From a bacterium (GTDB lineage Bacteria > Planctomycetota > J058 > JAJDCP01): a stretch of DNA of 13,075 nt. This document shows positions 1 through 8,700 of this stretch, piece after piece. The translations under genes and the position numbers were made by a program. The notes below the pieces were generated by a model that was given only the letters and a program-made list of their open reading frames with translations, did not search any database and was not told the DNA's origin. Every line of letters starts with the position of its first letter. The first letter of the stretch is position 1. The DNA lies in the NCBI GenBank assembly GCA_030428695.1, contig JAUIEM010000285.1, forward strand, positions 1-13,075, read 5' to 3'.

Positions 1-2
1 GC

Positions 3-1772
3 GTGTTGGTGCTGCAGGAGGTGCCGCAGAAGATCCTCGCCAACATCGAGGGGCTGTTCTCGAGCCCGTGGACCTTCCTGCTCGCGCTGAACGGCTTCCT
101 GTTGATCGTCGGCTGCCTGATGGACACCTTCAGCGCCATCCTGGTCGTCGTGCCGCTGTTGATCCTGCCCGCGGCGCGCTTCGGGGTCGATCCCTACCTG
201 CTCGGCGTCGTGTTCCTGACCAACCTCGAGATCGGCTACTCGACGCCCCCGGTCGGCATGAACCTGTTCATCGCCAGCCTGCGCTTCAAGAAGCCGATCT
301 GGACCCTGTACCGCGCCTCCCTGGGCTTCCTCGGCCTCCTGCTGATCGGGCTGGCGGCGATCACCTACGTGCCGGACCTCACGCTGTGGCTGATCATGAG
401 CCCGCCCGAGGAGATCTCCCTCGAGGAGCGGCGGGGCGCCCTGACGATCAGCTGGAAGCCGGTCGATCACGCGATCGGCTACGAGCTCGAGCTGCTCGAC
501 GAGGACGGCATCGTGCTCGAGGTCGACACCGGGGACGGGCCGGAGACGCGGCTCGCGGTCGGCAAGGAGCGCCGCAAGGTGCTGGTCGCCGCCGGGGCGC
601 CCGGCGCGGCGGAGCTGGTCGCGCTGCTCGAGGACTCCGGCTACAGCGCGCGCCTCGCCGACAGCCCCGAGGCGGTCGCCGCCGCGGTCGGCGACGACTG
701 GGCAGGGCTGATCAGCGACCCGAGCGTGCCGGTCGACGAGCTGACGGCGATGCAGCTGCGGGCCGCAGCCGTGCTCGACCTCGCCTCCCGGGCGGAGTCG
801 CTCTCGAGCGAGGACGGGCGCGCGGCGCTGCTCGACGCCCTGGGGGCCGAGCTGCGCCTCAAGCTCGCGCCGGGGGGCGCCGCGCCGAACCGGCTGGTGC
901 TCGAGCCGGCGCCGGAGGGCGTGGTCGGCTGCCGCATCCGCACCATCCGCGGGCTCGGCGCGACCCTGCGCGACCTCGCCTGGGGCGTGCGCAGCGACTG
1001 GGCTGGCAACGCCCCGCGGGCGACCGCCAAGGAGCTGATCATCCGGCCGCGGGCCGCGGTCACGACGGTCGAGCTGCCGGTCGAGCTCGAGGGCTACAAC
1101 CTCGCGCCGGTGCCGTTCGAGCTCCAGCTCGGCGCCCTGCGCTCCTCCGCGGGGCACACGCTCGCGGTCGAGCGCTTCCAGCTCGGCAGCGCGGACACCA
1201 CCTGGAGCCTGACGGTCGACGGCGCGACGGCGAGCGCCACCCTGCCGGTGCGCGGGGCCTCCCTCGAGCTGCGCCTCGAGGTCGCCGGCGAGCAGCCTCC
1301 GGGGACCTACCTCGGCAGCTTCGAGCTCCGCGCCAGGGGGCTCGAGGGCTGGCGGGCCGAGGAGCTGCCGGTCACGGTCGTGCTCGAGCCCCAGCTGATC
1401 CTGCCTCGGGCGGTCTCCGAGCGGGTGCGGGAGAGCGGCTGGTTCGAGGCCGAGCTCGCGCTCTCCGTCGCCTCGCTGACCGGGGCGGAGTACCCCTTCG
1501 CCCTGCGCATGAGCGGGCTGTACGCCCTCGGTGACGCGCAGATCCCGGGCGCCCGGGTCGAGCTGCTGCCGGAGGAGGGCTGGAGCCTCGGCGCCGGCGA
1601 GGACGGCCTGCGGGGCAGCCTGGGCGCGAGCCCCCGGACGCTGCGCGTGCGCATCCCGATCGACGAGGCCCTGCCCGACGGCACCTACAAGGGCGCGCTG
1701 AGCCTGCGCGTCGAAGGTTCCGAGGGCTGGATCGAGGAGGCGCTGGACATCCGTCTGCGGGTGCGCCGTTGA
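3..1772 (+). CDS. TRAP transporter large permease (DctM-type) C-terminal part fused to FN3/Ig-like modules, 5' partial
   Basis: Residues 1-130 match the C-terminal end of a DctM/SiaM-type TRAP permease, the membrane subunit for sodium- or proton-coupled uptake of carboxylates and related solutes. Visible are the [11 protein letters not shown] segment (37-47), the [19 protein letters not shown] signature (74-92) and a last membrane helix at about 104-124 ending YVPDLTLWL. Canonical permeases stop here. This one continues for about 450 residues with no further TM helix: an FN3-like start ([10 protein letters not shown], 145-154), an alpha/beta stretch at about 191-285, an FN3-like end (to about 348), and two related beta modules (about 352-462 and 466-588), each ending GTY-x-G...EGW. 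The frame is uninterrupted. The gene begins upstream of the window, so the first codon here is not a known start. Basic residues before the last helix favour a periplasmic C-terminus (inference). Family assignment is firm; the extension's role is unknown. Confidence 0.88.
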   Translation: MLVLQEVPQKILANIEGLFSSPWTFLLALNGFLLIVGCLMDTFSAILVVVPLLILPAARFGVDPYLLGVVFLTNLEIGYSTPPVGMNLFIASLRFKKPIWTLYRASLGFLGLLLIGLAAITYVPDLTLWLIMSPPEEISLEERRGALTISWKPVDHAIGYELELLDEDGIVLEVDTGDGPETRLAVGKERRKVLVAAGAPGAAELVALLEDSGYSARLADSPEAVAAAVGDDWAGLISDPSVPVDELTAMQLRAAAVLDLASRAESLSSEDGRAALLDALGAELRLKLAPGGAAPNRLVLEPAPEGVVGCRIRTIRGLGATLRDLAWGVRSDWAGNAPRATAKELIIRPRAAVTTVELPVELEGYNLAPVPFELQLGALRSSAGHTLAVERFQLGSADTTWSLTVDGATASATLPVRGASLELRLEVAGEQPPGTYLGSFELRARGLEGWRAEELPVTVVLEPQLILPRAVSERVRESGWFEAELALSVASLTGAEYPFALRMSGLYALGDAQIPGARVELLPEEGWSLGAGEDGLRGSLGASPRTLRVRIPIDEALPDGTYKGALSLRVEGSEGWIEEALDIRLRVRR

Positions 1773-3367
1773 GCCGTCAGGCGGTGATCATCGGCGCCGG
1801 GCCTGCGGGCCTGACGGCGGCCTGGGAGCTGCTCGAGCGCACCGACCTCACGCCCGTCGTGCTCGAGATGGACGGCATCATCGGCGGCCTCGCGCGCACG
1901 GTCAACTACAAGGGCAACCGCATCGACATCGGCGGGCATCGCTTCTTCAGCAAGTCCGACCGGGTGATGCAGTGGTGGCGCGAGCGCATGCCGATCGCCC
2001 AGCTCCCGCCCGGCATGGCGCAGATCGCCTACCAGGGCAAGTGGCACTCGATCGAGGTCGGCGACGGGCCCGACCCCGACCTGACCGACCGGGTGATGCT
2101 GCTGCGCCCCCGCAAGAGCCGCATCTTCTACCGGCGGCGCTTCTTCGACTACCCCGTCAGCCTCAGCGCCGGCACCCTGAAGAACCTCGGCCTGGTCGCG
2201 AGCGCGCGCATCGGTCTGAGCTACCTCAAGAGCTCGCTGTTCCCCATCCCCCAGGAAGACAACCTCGAGCAGTTCTTCATCAACCGCTTCGGGCAGGAGC
2301 TGTACGAGACCTTCTTCAAGAGCTACACCGAGAAGGTCTGGGGGGTGACCTGCCAGGAGATCCCCGCCGAGTGGGGGGTGCAGCGCATCAAGGGCCTGTC
2401 GATCCGCAAGGCCCTGCAGCACGCCCTGCGACGGCTGACCCAGGGGGACGGCACGACGGCGACCGAGACCTCGCTGATCGAGCGCTTCCTCTACCCGAAG
2501 CTCGGCCCCGGCCAGATGTGGGAGATCGTCGCCGACGAGGTCGAGGCCCGCGGCGGGCAGGTCCTCCTGCGCCAGCGGGTGGACAAGCTGATCTATGAAG
2601 GGACGCGGGTGCGCGCGGTCGAGGCGATCGACCTCGTGAGCGGGGAGCGCACGCGCTACGAGGCCGATGTCGTGTTCTCGACGATGCCGGTGCGGGCGCT
2701 GATCCCCGCGCTCGGTCCGACGGTGCCGTCGACCGTCCAGAGCGTCGCCCAGCAGCTCGTGTACCGCGACTTCATCACCGTCGGGCTCCTGCTACGCCAG
2801 CTCGAGCTGCCGCCGGAGAAGCTCCAGGACAACTGGATCTACATCCAGGAGCCCGGGGTCCAGGTCGGCCGCGTGCAGATCTTCAACAACTGGTCGCCCT
2901 ACCTGGTCAAGCAGCCGGAGCACTGGTGGCTCGGCCTCGAGTACTTCTGCGACGAGGGCGACGCCCTGTGGCGGCTCGAAGACCGCCAGCTGACCGCCCT
3001 CGGCCTGCGCGAGATCGAGCACATCGGCCTCGCCTCGGCGCGGGCGCTGCTCGACGCCTGCGTGATCCGCATGCCGAAGACCTATCCCGCGTACCTCGGC
3101 AGCTATCAGCGCTTCGGGGTCGTGCGGGAGTGGACCGACGGGCTGGAGAACCTGTTTCTGATCGGCCGCAACGGCATGCACCGCTACAACAACCAGGACC
3201 ACTCGATGTTGACCGCGATGGTCGCGGTCGACAACCTCGTCGCCGGGCGCACCGACAAGAGCAACATCTGGGACGTCAACGCCGAGGCGGACTACCACGA
3301 AGAGAAGACGCCTGACGAGGGGAAGCGCACACAAGCCTATGGACAAGCGAGCGTCGATGCGTCATAA
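1769..3367 (+). CDS. FAD-dependent oxidoreductase, UDP-galactopyranose mutase / protoporphyrinogen oxidase-like (PRK07208-type)
   Basis: A 532-residue cytosolic flavoprotein. The N-terminus has the dinucleotide-binding fold: [11 protein letters not shown] (GxGxxG at 9-14), acidic E33 ending the second beta strand, and the GG motif at 39-40. Then come [13 protein letters not shown] (51-63), YTEKVWGV and IKGLSI, and near the C-terminus [17 protein letters not shown]. This pattern matches the conserved family known as PRK07208, annotated as NAD(P)/FAD-dependent oxidoreductase and related to UDP-galactopyranose mutases and amine oxidases. Members are often found near glycosyltransferases, but the substrate is not established. 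The start is TTG at 1769, overlapping the preceding TGA in a TTGA arrangement. There is no good Shine-Dalgarno within 15 nt, so translational coupling is likely. The following glycosyltransferase supports a role in envelope sugar or lipid-linked glycan modification (inference). Haem synthesis (HemY) is less likely. Confidence 0.9.
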   Translation: MSRQAVIIGAGPAGLTAAWELLERTDLTPVVLEMDGIIGGLARTVNYKGNRIDIGGHRFFSKSDRVMQWWRERMPIAQLPPGMAQIAYQGKWHSIEVGDGPDPDLTDRVMLLRPRKSRIFYRRRFFDYPVSLSAGTLKNLGLVASARIGLSYLKSSLFPIPQEDNLEQFFINRFGQELYETFFKSYTEKVWGVTCQEIPAEWGVQRIKGLSIRKALQHALRRLTQGDGTTATETSLIERFLYPKLGPGQMWEIVADEVEARGGQVLLRQRVDKLIYEGTRVRAVEAIDLVSGERTRYEADVVFSTMPVRALIPALGPTVPSTVQSVAQQLVYRDFITVGLLLRQLELPPEKLQDNWIYIQEPGVQVGRVQIFNNWSPYLVKQPEHWWLGLEYFCDEGDALWRLEDRQLTALGLREIEHIGLASARALLDACVIRMPKTYPAYLGSYQRFGVVREWTDGLENLFLIGRNGMHRYNNQDHSMLTAMVAVDNLVAGRTDKSNIWDVNAEADYHEEKTPDEGKRTQAYGQASVDAS

Positions 3368-3504
3368 CCAGGGTCAGGGGAAGACGCTCGGACAGTAGAC
3401 TGCAGATGGACCGTCCGCGTATCGGCGATGATCTCGTCGAACGTAGATCCAGGGGTACGCCGTCCAGCTCGCGCCATCACGCGCGTCGACAACGTGGGAA
3501 GCCG
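3368..3504 (+). other. Intergenic gap before the glycosyltransferase
   Basis: This 137-nt stretch is visibly less GC-rich than its neighbours. A weak -10-like hexamer, TAGACT (3396-3401), has no convincing -35 partner. An in-frame ATG lies at 3406. I see no clear terminator hairpin. It may hold a promoter or leader for the glycosyltransferase, or the true N-terminus may extend into it. Confidence 0.3.
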
Positions 3505-4599
3505 TTGACCAAGCCGAAGCTGACCGTCATCGTGCCCGTCTACAACGGCGGCGACGACCTCCGCCACTGCCTGGCGGCGCTCGCCGCGTCGCGCGATGCG
3601 CAGTTCGAGCTGATCGTCGTCGACGACGCCTCGACCGAGCCGGTCGCCCCGGCGGTCGCGCGGCACGGCTTCCGCTACATGCGCCTCGAGGTCCAGAGCG
3701 GGCCGGCCTTCGCGCGCAACCGGGGGGCCGAGGTCGCCGAGGGTGAGGTGCTGGTGTTCGTCGACGCCGACGTCTGCGTACACCCCGACACCCTCGCGCG
3801 CTTCGCCGCCGCCTTCGCCGCCGAGCCCGCGCCCGACGCGGTGATCGGCAGCTACGACGAGAACCCCGCCGACCCCGGCCTGGTCTCGCAGTACAAGAAC
3901 CTCCTGCACCACCATGTCCACCACGCCTCGGCGGGCCCGATCGCGACCTTCTGGTCCGGTTGCGGCGCGATCCGGCGCGAGCTCTTCCTCGAGGTCGGGG
4001 GCTTCGACGAGCAGCGCTACAAGCGGCCGGCGATCGAAGACCTCGAGCTCGGCACCTGGCTCAGCCGCTCGGGGCACCGCATCGTGCTCGATCCGACCGT
4101 GCTCTGCCAGCACCGCAAGCGCTGGACGCTGTGGAGCATGGTGCACACCGACGTGTTCCACCGCGGCATCCCCTGGGTGCGCCTCGCGCTGCGCGGGGGC
4201 GGCTTTCCGAATACGCTGAACACCAGCTGGAAGCACCGGCTGACGCTGGTGCTGGTCTACCTCGGGCTGCTCGGCCTGGGGGCGGGCATCTTCCTGCCCC
4301 TCGCGCTGCTCCTCGCGGTCGCCTGCGGCGGCCTGGCCCTCGGCCTGCAGCACGACATCGTCGCCCGCTTCGTGCGGCTGCGCGGTCCGCTCTTCGCGCT
4401 CCGGGCGGTGCCCCTGCACGGACTGTACTTCGTCTACGGCGGGGCCTGCGTGCTCGGGGGCGCGGCGATGCACCTGGTCGACCGCGTGCGCGGACGGGTC
4501 CGCGCGGACGAGGGGACGCGCCCGGCGCTGCGTTCCTGCGCCGATGACGAGCCGGGCTCGCTGTCCGAGCCGATGCTCGAGCGGGTCCAGGCGGTCTGA
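3505..4599 (+). CDS. Family 2 glycosyltransferase with C-terminal membrane segments
   Basis: A GT2 (GT-A fold) enzyme that should transfer a sugar from a nucleotide sugar to an envelope acceptor. From the TTG start: the first strand is LTVIVPVYNGG (6-16), IVVDDAS holds D40/D41 for nucleotide binding, VFVDADV holds the metal-binding D-A-D (87-89), and AIEDLELG (176-183) supplies the likely catalytic ED. A QHRKRWTLW segment (202-210) resembles the (Q/H)xxRW region of membrane GT2s. Two hydrophobic segments (about 246-281 and 302-325) should anchor the C-terminus at the inner membrane. Length is 364 residues. I chose TTG 3505 because the family normally begins just before the first strand. An in-frame ATG at 3406 would add 33 residues (Arg/Ser-rich, no family look) and lacks a good ribosome-binding site. 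TTG 3505 has GGGAAG upstream, though spaced closely. The gene follows the flavoprotein and converges with corA, 14 nt apart. Confidence 0.88.
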   Translation: MTKPKLTVIVPVYNGGDDLRHCLAALAASRDAQFELIVVDDASTEPVAPAVARHGFRYMRLEVQSGPAFARNRGAEVAEGEVLVFVDADVCVHPDTLARFAAAFAAEPAPDAVIGSYDENPADPGLVSQYKNLLHHHVHHASAGPIATFWSGCGAIRRELFLEVGGFDEQRYKRPAIEDLELGTWLSRSGHRIVLDPTVLCQHRKRWTLWSMVHTDVFHRGIPWVRLALRGGGFPNTLNTSWKHRLTLVLVYLGLLGLGAGIFLPLALLLAVACGGLALGLQHDIVARFVRLRGPLFALRAVPLHGLYFVYGGACVLGGAAMHLVDRVRGRVRADEGTRPALRSCADDEPGSLSEPMLERVQAV

Positions 4600-4613
4600 T
4601 CCGATCCCGGCCG

Positions 4614-5660
4614 TCAGATCCATCCTTTGTGGCGGAAGTAGCCGATCAGGCTGGTCGCGGTTCCGACCAGCACCACCCAGATCGTCGGATAGGCCCAGGG
4701 CCAGTGGAGCTCCGGCATGTGCTCGAAGTTCATGCCGTAGATACCCGCGATCAGGGTCAGCGGCATGAAGATGGTCGCGACCACGGCCAGCACCCGCATC
4801 CCCCCGTTCATCTGGTTGCTGACCGAAGACAGGTAGAGGTTGACCATCTCGGACAGCATCTCGCGCTGGCCTTCGATGGTGTCGATGATCTGCACGGCGT
4901 GATCGTACAGGTCGCGCAGGAAGGTCTGGGTCTCGGGCGTGATCAGCTCCGACTCGGTCCGCTGCAGGCCGTGGACCACCTCGCGCAGGGGCCAGACCGA
5001 GCGGCGCAGTTGCAGGATCGCGCGCTTGAGGCGCAGGATGGTCTGCAGGGTCGTCGGGCTCGGGCGCTCGATCACCTCGGTCTCGAGCCGGGCGATGCGC
5101 TCGCCGCTCGCTTCCAGCACCGGGAAGTAGTGGTCGACCAGCGCGTCGATCAGCGCGTACAGAAGGTAGTCCGCGCCGCGGCTACGCAGGCGCGCGCGCT
5201 CGTCCCGGGCGCGGGTGCGGACCGGCTCGAAGACCGGGCCGGAGCCCTTGGACTGGAAGGTCGCGACCACACCCTCGCGCAGGATCAGGCCGACGTGGTC
5301 GAAGCGCATCTTCTCCGTGCCCGTGATGATCTTCAGCACGCAGAAAATGTAGCCCTCATGCACCTCCAGCTTCGGCCGTTGGGCGGTGTTCATCAGGTCC
5401 TCGAGCACGAGCGGGTGCAGCTTGAGCAGCTCCCCGAAGCGCGCGATGACGCTCGCGTCGTGCACCCCGTCGATCGAGATCCAGGTCGTCGACGCGGGGT
5501 TGATCAGGGGCTCGGCATCCGCGGGCGTCTCGAGGGGCTTCTCGGTGTGGCGATCGCCGACGAAGTCGACCACGTGCATCGTGACCGGGTCGTCCCGCTT
5601 CTGGCCGACATAGACCAGCGCCCCCGGCGCGAGACCGATCTTCTTGGTCGTCTTCCCCAT
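4614..5660 (-). CDS. corA: CorA-family magnesium/cobalt (divalent cation) transport protein
   Basis: A 348-residue CorA/2-TM-GxN channel, normally an inner-membrane homopentamer for Mg2+ (also Co2+/Ni2+) flux. The large N-terminal cytoplasmic domain (about 1-285) includes WISIDG (60-65), HPLVLEDLMN (82-91) and the long stalk helix from about 180. TM1 (about 289-308) runs into the selectivity signature YGMNF, with GMN at 309-311. The periplasmic loop keeps MPEL (315-318), and TM2 (about 325-342) precedes a basic C-terminal tail (YFRHKGWI). Length and architecture are normal for the family. The ATG at 5660 is preceded by GGAG (complement of 5671-5674) with a 10-nt spacer. The gene converges with the glycosyltransferase and diverges from the MscS-like channel. 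Zn2+ efflux (ZntB-like) is a less likely alternative, since the GMN and MPEL signatures favour CorA proper. Confidence 0.95.
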   Translation of the reverse strand: MGKTTKKIGLAPGALVYVGQKRDDPVTMHVVDFVGDRHTEKPLETPADAEPLINPASTTWISIDGVHDASVIARFGELLKLHPLVLEDLMNTAQRPKLEVHEGYIFCVLKIITGTEKMRFDHVGLILREGVVATFQSKGSGPVFEPVRTRARDERARLRSRGADYLLYALIDALVDHYFPVLEASGERIARLETEVIERPSPTTLQTILRLKRAILQLRRSVWPLREVVHGLQRTESELITPETQTFLRDLYDHAVQIIDTIEGQREMLSEMVNLYLSSVSNQMNGGMRVLAVVATIFMPLTLIAGIYGMNFEHMPELHWPWAYPTIWVVLVGTATSLIGYFRHKGWI

Positions 5661-5717
5661 CGTGGTCGTGCTCCGTCCGTTTTCCCATCTATCGCCCGGT
5701 TTCGCCCGCGCCTTGCG

Positions 5718-5731
5718 CGCCTGTCGAGGCG
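5718..5731. repeat. Short inverted repeat in the corA/channel divergent region
   Basis: CGCCT-GTCG-AGGCG is a perfect 5-bp stem with a 4-nt loop in the 137-nt gap between the divergent corA and MscS-like genes. It could be a minor regulatory dyad. In DNA this GC-rich, chance occurrence is quite possible. Confidence 0.25.
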
Positions 5732-5740
5732 AGCGGAACC

Positions 5741-5769
5741 TTGCGGAGCGGGCGGTGGTCTGGTATCGG
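5741..5769 (+). promoter_or_regulatory. Candidate promoter for the MscS-like channel
   Basis: TTGCGG (5741-5746), a 17-nt spacer and TATCGG (5764-5769). The -10 is preceded by TGG, giving an extended -10 form. Each hexamer matches the sigma-70 consensus at only 3 of 6 positions, so this is a weak candidate. It sits about 30 nt upstream of the preferred ATG at 5798. Confidence 0.25.
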
Positions 5770-5787
5770 GGTCGGTCCTACCGCGAT

Positions 5788-5792
5788 GAGGA
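5788..5792 (+). promoter_or_regulatory. Ribosome-binding site that decides the channel start
   Basis: GAGGA lies 5 nt before the ATG at 5798. That start gives a clean signal peptide. The upstream alternatives, ATG 5786 and TTG 5741, lack a comparable site and would bury the signal peptide behind extra residues. Confidence 0.6.
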
Positions 5793-5797
5793 CCACC

Positions 5798-8700
5798 ATG
5801 CGCCGCGCACTTCTCTTTTGCCTGCTCTGCCTTCCCGCCCTCGCCCAGGATCTCTCCCTGGCCGGGCTCTCCGAAGAGGGGCTGATCCGGCAGATCAGCG
5901 AGCTGCTCGCCGTCCACGGGCAGCTGCGCGCCGACCTCGACGCCCAGATGCTGCTCGATCTCGCCCAGGAACGGCAGCTCGCCGAGCACAGCGCGACGCT
6001 GGACACCCTGCTGACGGCAGGATCCCCGCCCCAGGTGAGCGGACCGGTCTGGGAGCGGGTCGCGGCGGAGCTCGCCTGGTCGGACGGACGCCTGGTCGCC
6101 CTGCAGCAGGCGGCGGCGGTGGTCCGCGCCCGGGGCGAGCTGCTCGTCGCGCGGGAGGCGGTGCTGCAGGCGGAGCTCGAGCTGGCGGCCCGGGTGCTCG
6201 TCCAGTTCCAGGCCCTGCTGCCCTTCTTCGAGGAGCTCGGGCGACGCATCGCCGCCGAGCGCATCCGCCCCGAGCAGGTGGCGGAGACCGAGGAGATCAC
6301 GCTCCACGCGATGGCGCTCGCCGACGACATCGTGCCGGCCTGGGAGAAGGCGCTCGCCGCGCTCCCGGCGGCCCGCGAGGCGAACACGGCGCGGGCCCAG
6401 GAGGTCGCGACCCGCGCGGCGGAGCGACAGGAGGCGCACCGGCAGCTGCTCGTGCGGCGGGAAGACGCCGAGCTGCGGCGCAGCCTGCACGCCGCGGTCA
6501 GCACCCGCGATCCGCAGGGGCTGCTCGGCCAGATCAGCCAGCGGCTCGAGCGCACCGACGAGCTGCGGCAGTCGGCTCCGGTCCCGGCAGAGACACTGAG
6601 CGCAAGGCTCGCGGCGGTCGACCAGCTCGACGCCCGGCTCCGCGCGCTCACGCTCCCGCAAGCCGAGAGCCTGCACGTCGAGATCGGCCTCGAGAGCTGG
6701 CGCAAGGCCAAGCGCGCGGTGCTGCTCGGCGAGGCGCGCAGCGCGTACTATCGGCGGCGAGGGGAGATGCTGCGGGCGGCGGCCCGGGGTCTGGAGCCGA
6801 TCATCGACGCGGTCGGGAAGCTGCGGACCCACCTCGACGCCCGCCACCAGGCGACCCTCGACCTCGACGTGCAGCGCGAGATCCTCGCCGAGGTCCAGGC
6901 CTCGCTCGCCGACTCGCTGCGCGTCCGTGTCCCGGCGGGAGCGGGCGCGGACACCCTGGCCGCCCAGCTGCGCATGCTGAACGCCGAGCGCGCGCGCCTC
7001 GGCAGGCTCGCCACCGAGCGCGGTGCGCAGCGCGACACCCTGATCGAGTCGCAGCGGTCCAACAGCGCGCTGCTCGACGAACAGGAGGCCCGGCTGCCGG
7101 CATTGCGCGCTGCCCTCGCCCGGGAGGAGGCCTGGGCGGCCTGGAGCCGCGAGCTCAAGGAGCTGAGCAACGACGAGCTCAAGGCGCGCCTGGCGAGCGA
7201 GATCGCCGCGCTGGAGGCCAACACCGCCCGCCTCACCCCGCTGCGTGAACGCCTGCGGGTGAGCGCGGACAGAGAGCGCGCGGCGTGGGCGGCGATGCGG
7301 GAGAGCACCGATCCGCTGGTCAAGGAGGTGCAGCTGGCGCTCGCCGAGCACCGCGGCGACGTCCTCGACTCGCTGACCGTCGGGTCGCCGCTTCCGCCGC
7401 TGCCCGGCGCGCCGAACGGCCGGGTCGAGGAGGACCGCTTCGACGACTCGACCTGGATCGCGACGCTCAGCGCACACCGCAACGGCTACCTCGCCCGCCT
7501 GCGCCACTTCTCCGACCGCGAGCCCCGCGCCGCGGCGCTGATCGGCGCCCTCCAGGCCCGGGCCGCCGACTGGACGGCCCTGCGGGAAGGGGTCGCCGCC
7601 GCCCTCGAGAGCGCGCGGCGGGTGTACGGCGCCGCGGGGGCCCTGCAGCTGCGCCAGATGCTCGGCACGCTGTCGCGCGCCGAGGCGCCAGCCGGCCTCG
7701 ACTCCCACGCGAGCCGGGACCGGGCGGCCGCTCTGGAGACCGACCTCGCCGAGGTCGGCGCCGAGGAAGAGCGGGCGCGCCTGCGTTGCGATCAGATCGC
7801 GGAGCGGGAGGCGACCGCGCAGTCCCTCGCGAAGATGATCGAGCAGCGGCTCGAGCTGACGGTCCGGCGCATCACCGCCCTGCGCACGCTGATCGAGCTG
7901 AAGAAGGAGGGGGACCGCGGCGCGCGCGCCGATGGTGAGGTCGCCGAACGCCGGCGACGGCAACGGGTGCTCGCCCGCATGCAGCGGGACGAGCCCTGGT
8001 TCGAGCCGGTGCTCGGCCTGTTCTCCACCGACAGCTCGGCCGACCTCGCGCTGCTGCTCGAAGACGACTACGTCGAGCTGATCGCCCTCGAGGCCCTCGG
8101 CGACAACTATGAGGCGCGCACCCGCAAGCTCGTCAGCCTGACCGCGCTGATCCGCTCCGAGCAGGAGCTGCTCGCCCAGGTCGAGCCGGCCGTCGAGCGC
8201 CGGGTCGAGCGGCTCGCCGCCGAAGAGGGCCTGCTCAGCCTGTGGGCGCGGGCGATGACCGCCCTGACCAGCGAGCAGCGGGAGCTGCTGCTCGCGCGGC
8301 TGAACCAGTACGTCAGCGGGAACCCCGCGATCGTCGCCTACGCCCGGGCGCTGCCGACGCCGAGCGCCAAACCCAACCCGGAGCAGCGGGAAGGCGCGCT
8401 GTCCCTGGCGACCGACATGCTGTTCTCGACTCGCTGCGAGCTGCTCGCCCATCGCGACTGGCTCGAGGTGCTGCGCCGCGCCCGTGGCCGCCAGGGACGC
8501 CTGGGCCGGTTGGAGAAGGGGATCGCCGAGCTCTCCAGCCGCGACGCCGAGCTCGCCGCGCGCGAGGACGAACGGGAGTCGGCCCTGGCCCTGCTCGAGG
8601 GCCACACTCCCGAGCAGCTCGGAGCGCTCGACCCGGACGACCGTCCCCGGGGCGAGGAGCTGGAGCTCTACCTCCAGGGTCGCATCGGTTGGACCCGCGG

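Noticed and set aside
1769..3367. Protoporphyrinogen oxidase (HemY) for haem synthesis
   Set aside because: The [15 protein letters not shown] and [15 protein letters not shown] motifs fit the PRK07208-type/UDP-galactopyranose-mutase-like family, and the neighbours are not haem genes.
3337..4623. A 428-codon open frame on the - strand opposite the glycosyltransferase
   Set aside because: The + strand frame has full GT2 motifs; the - strand translation has none.
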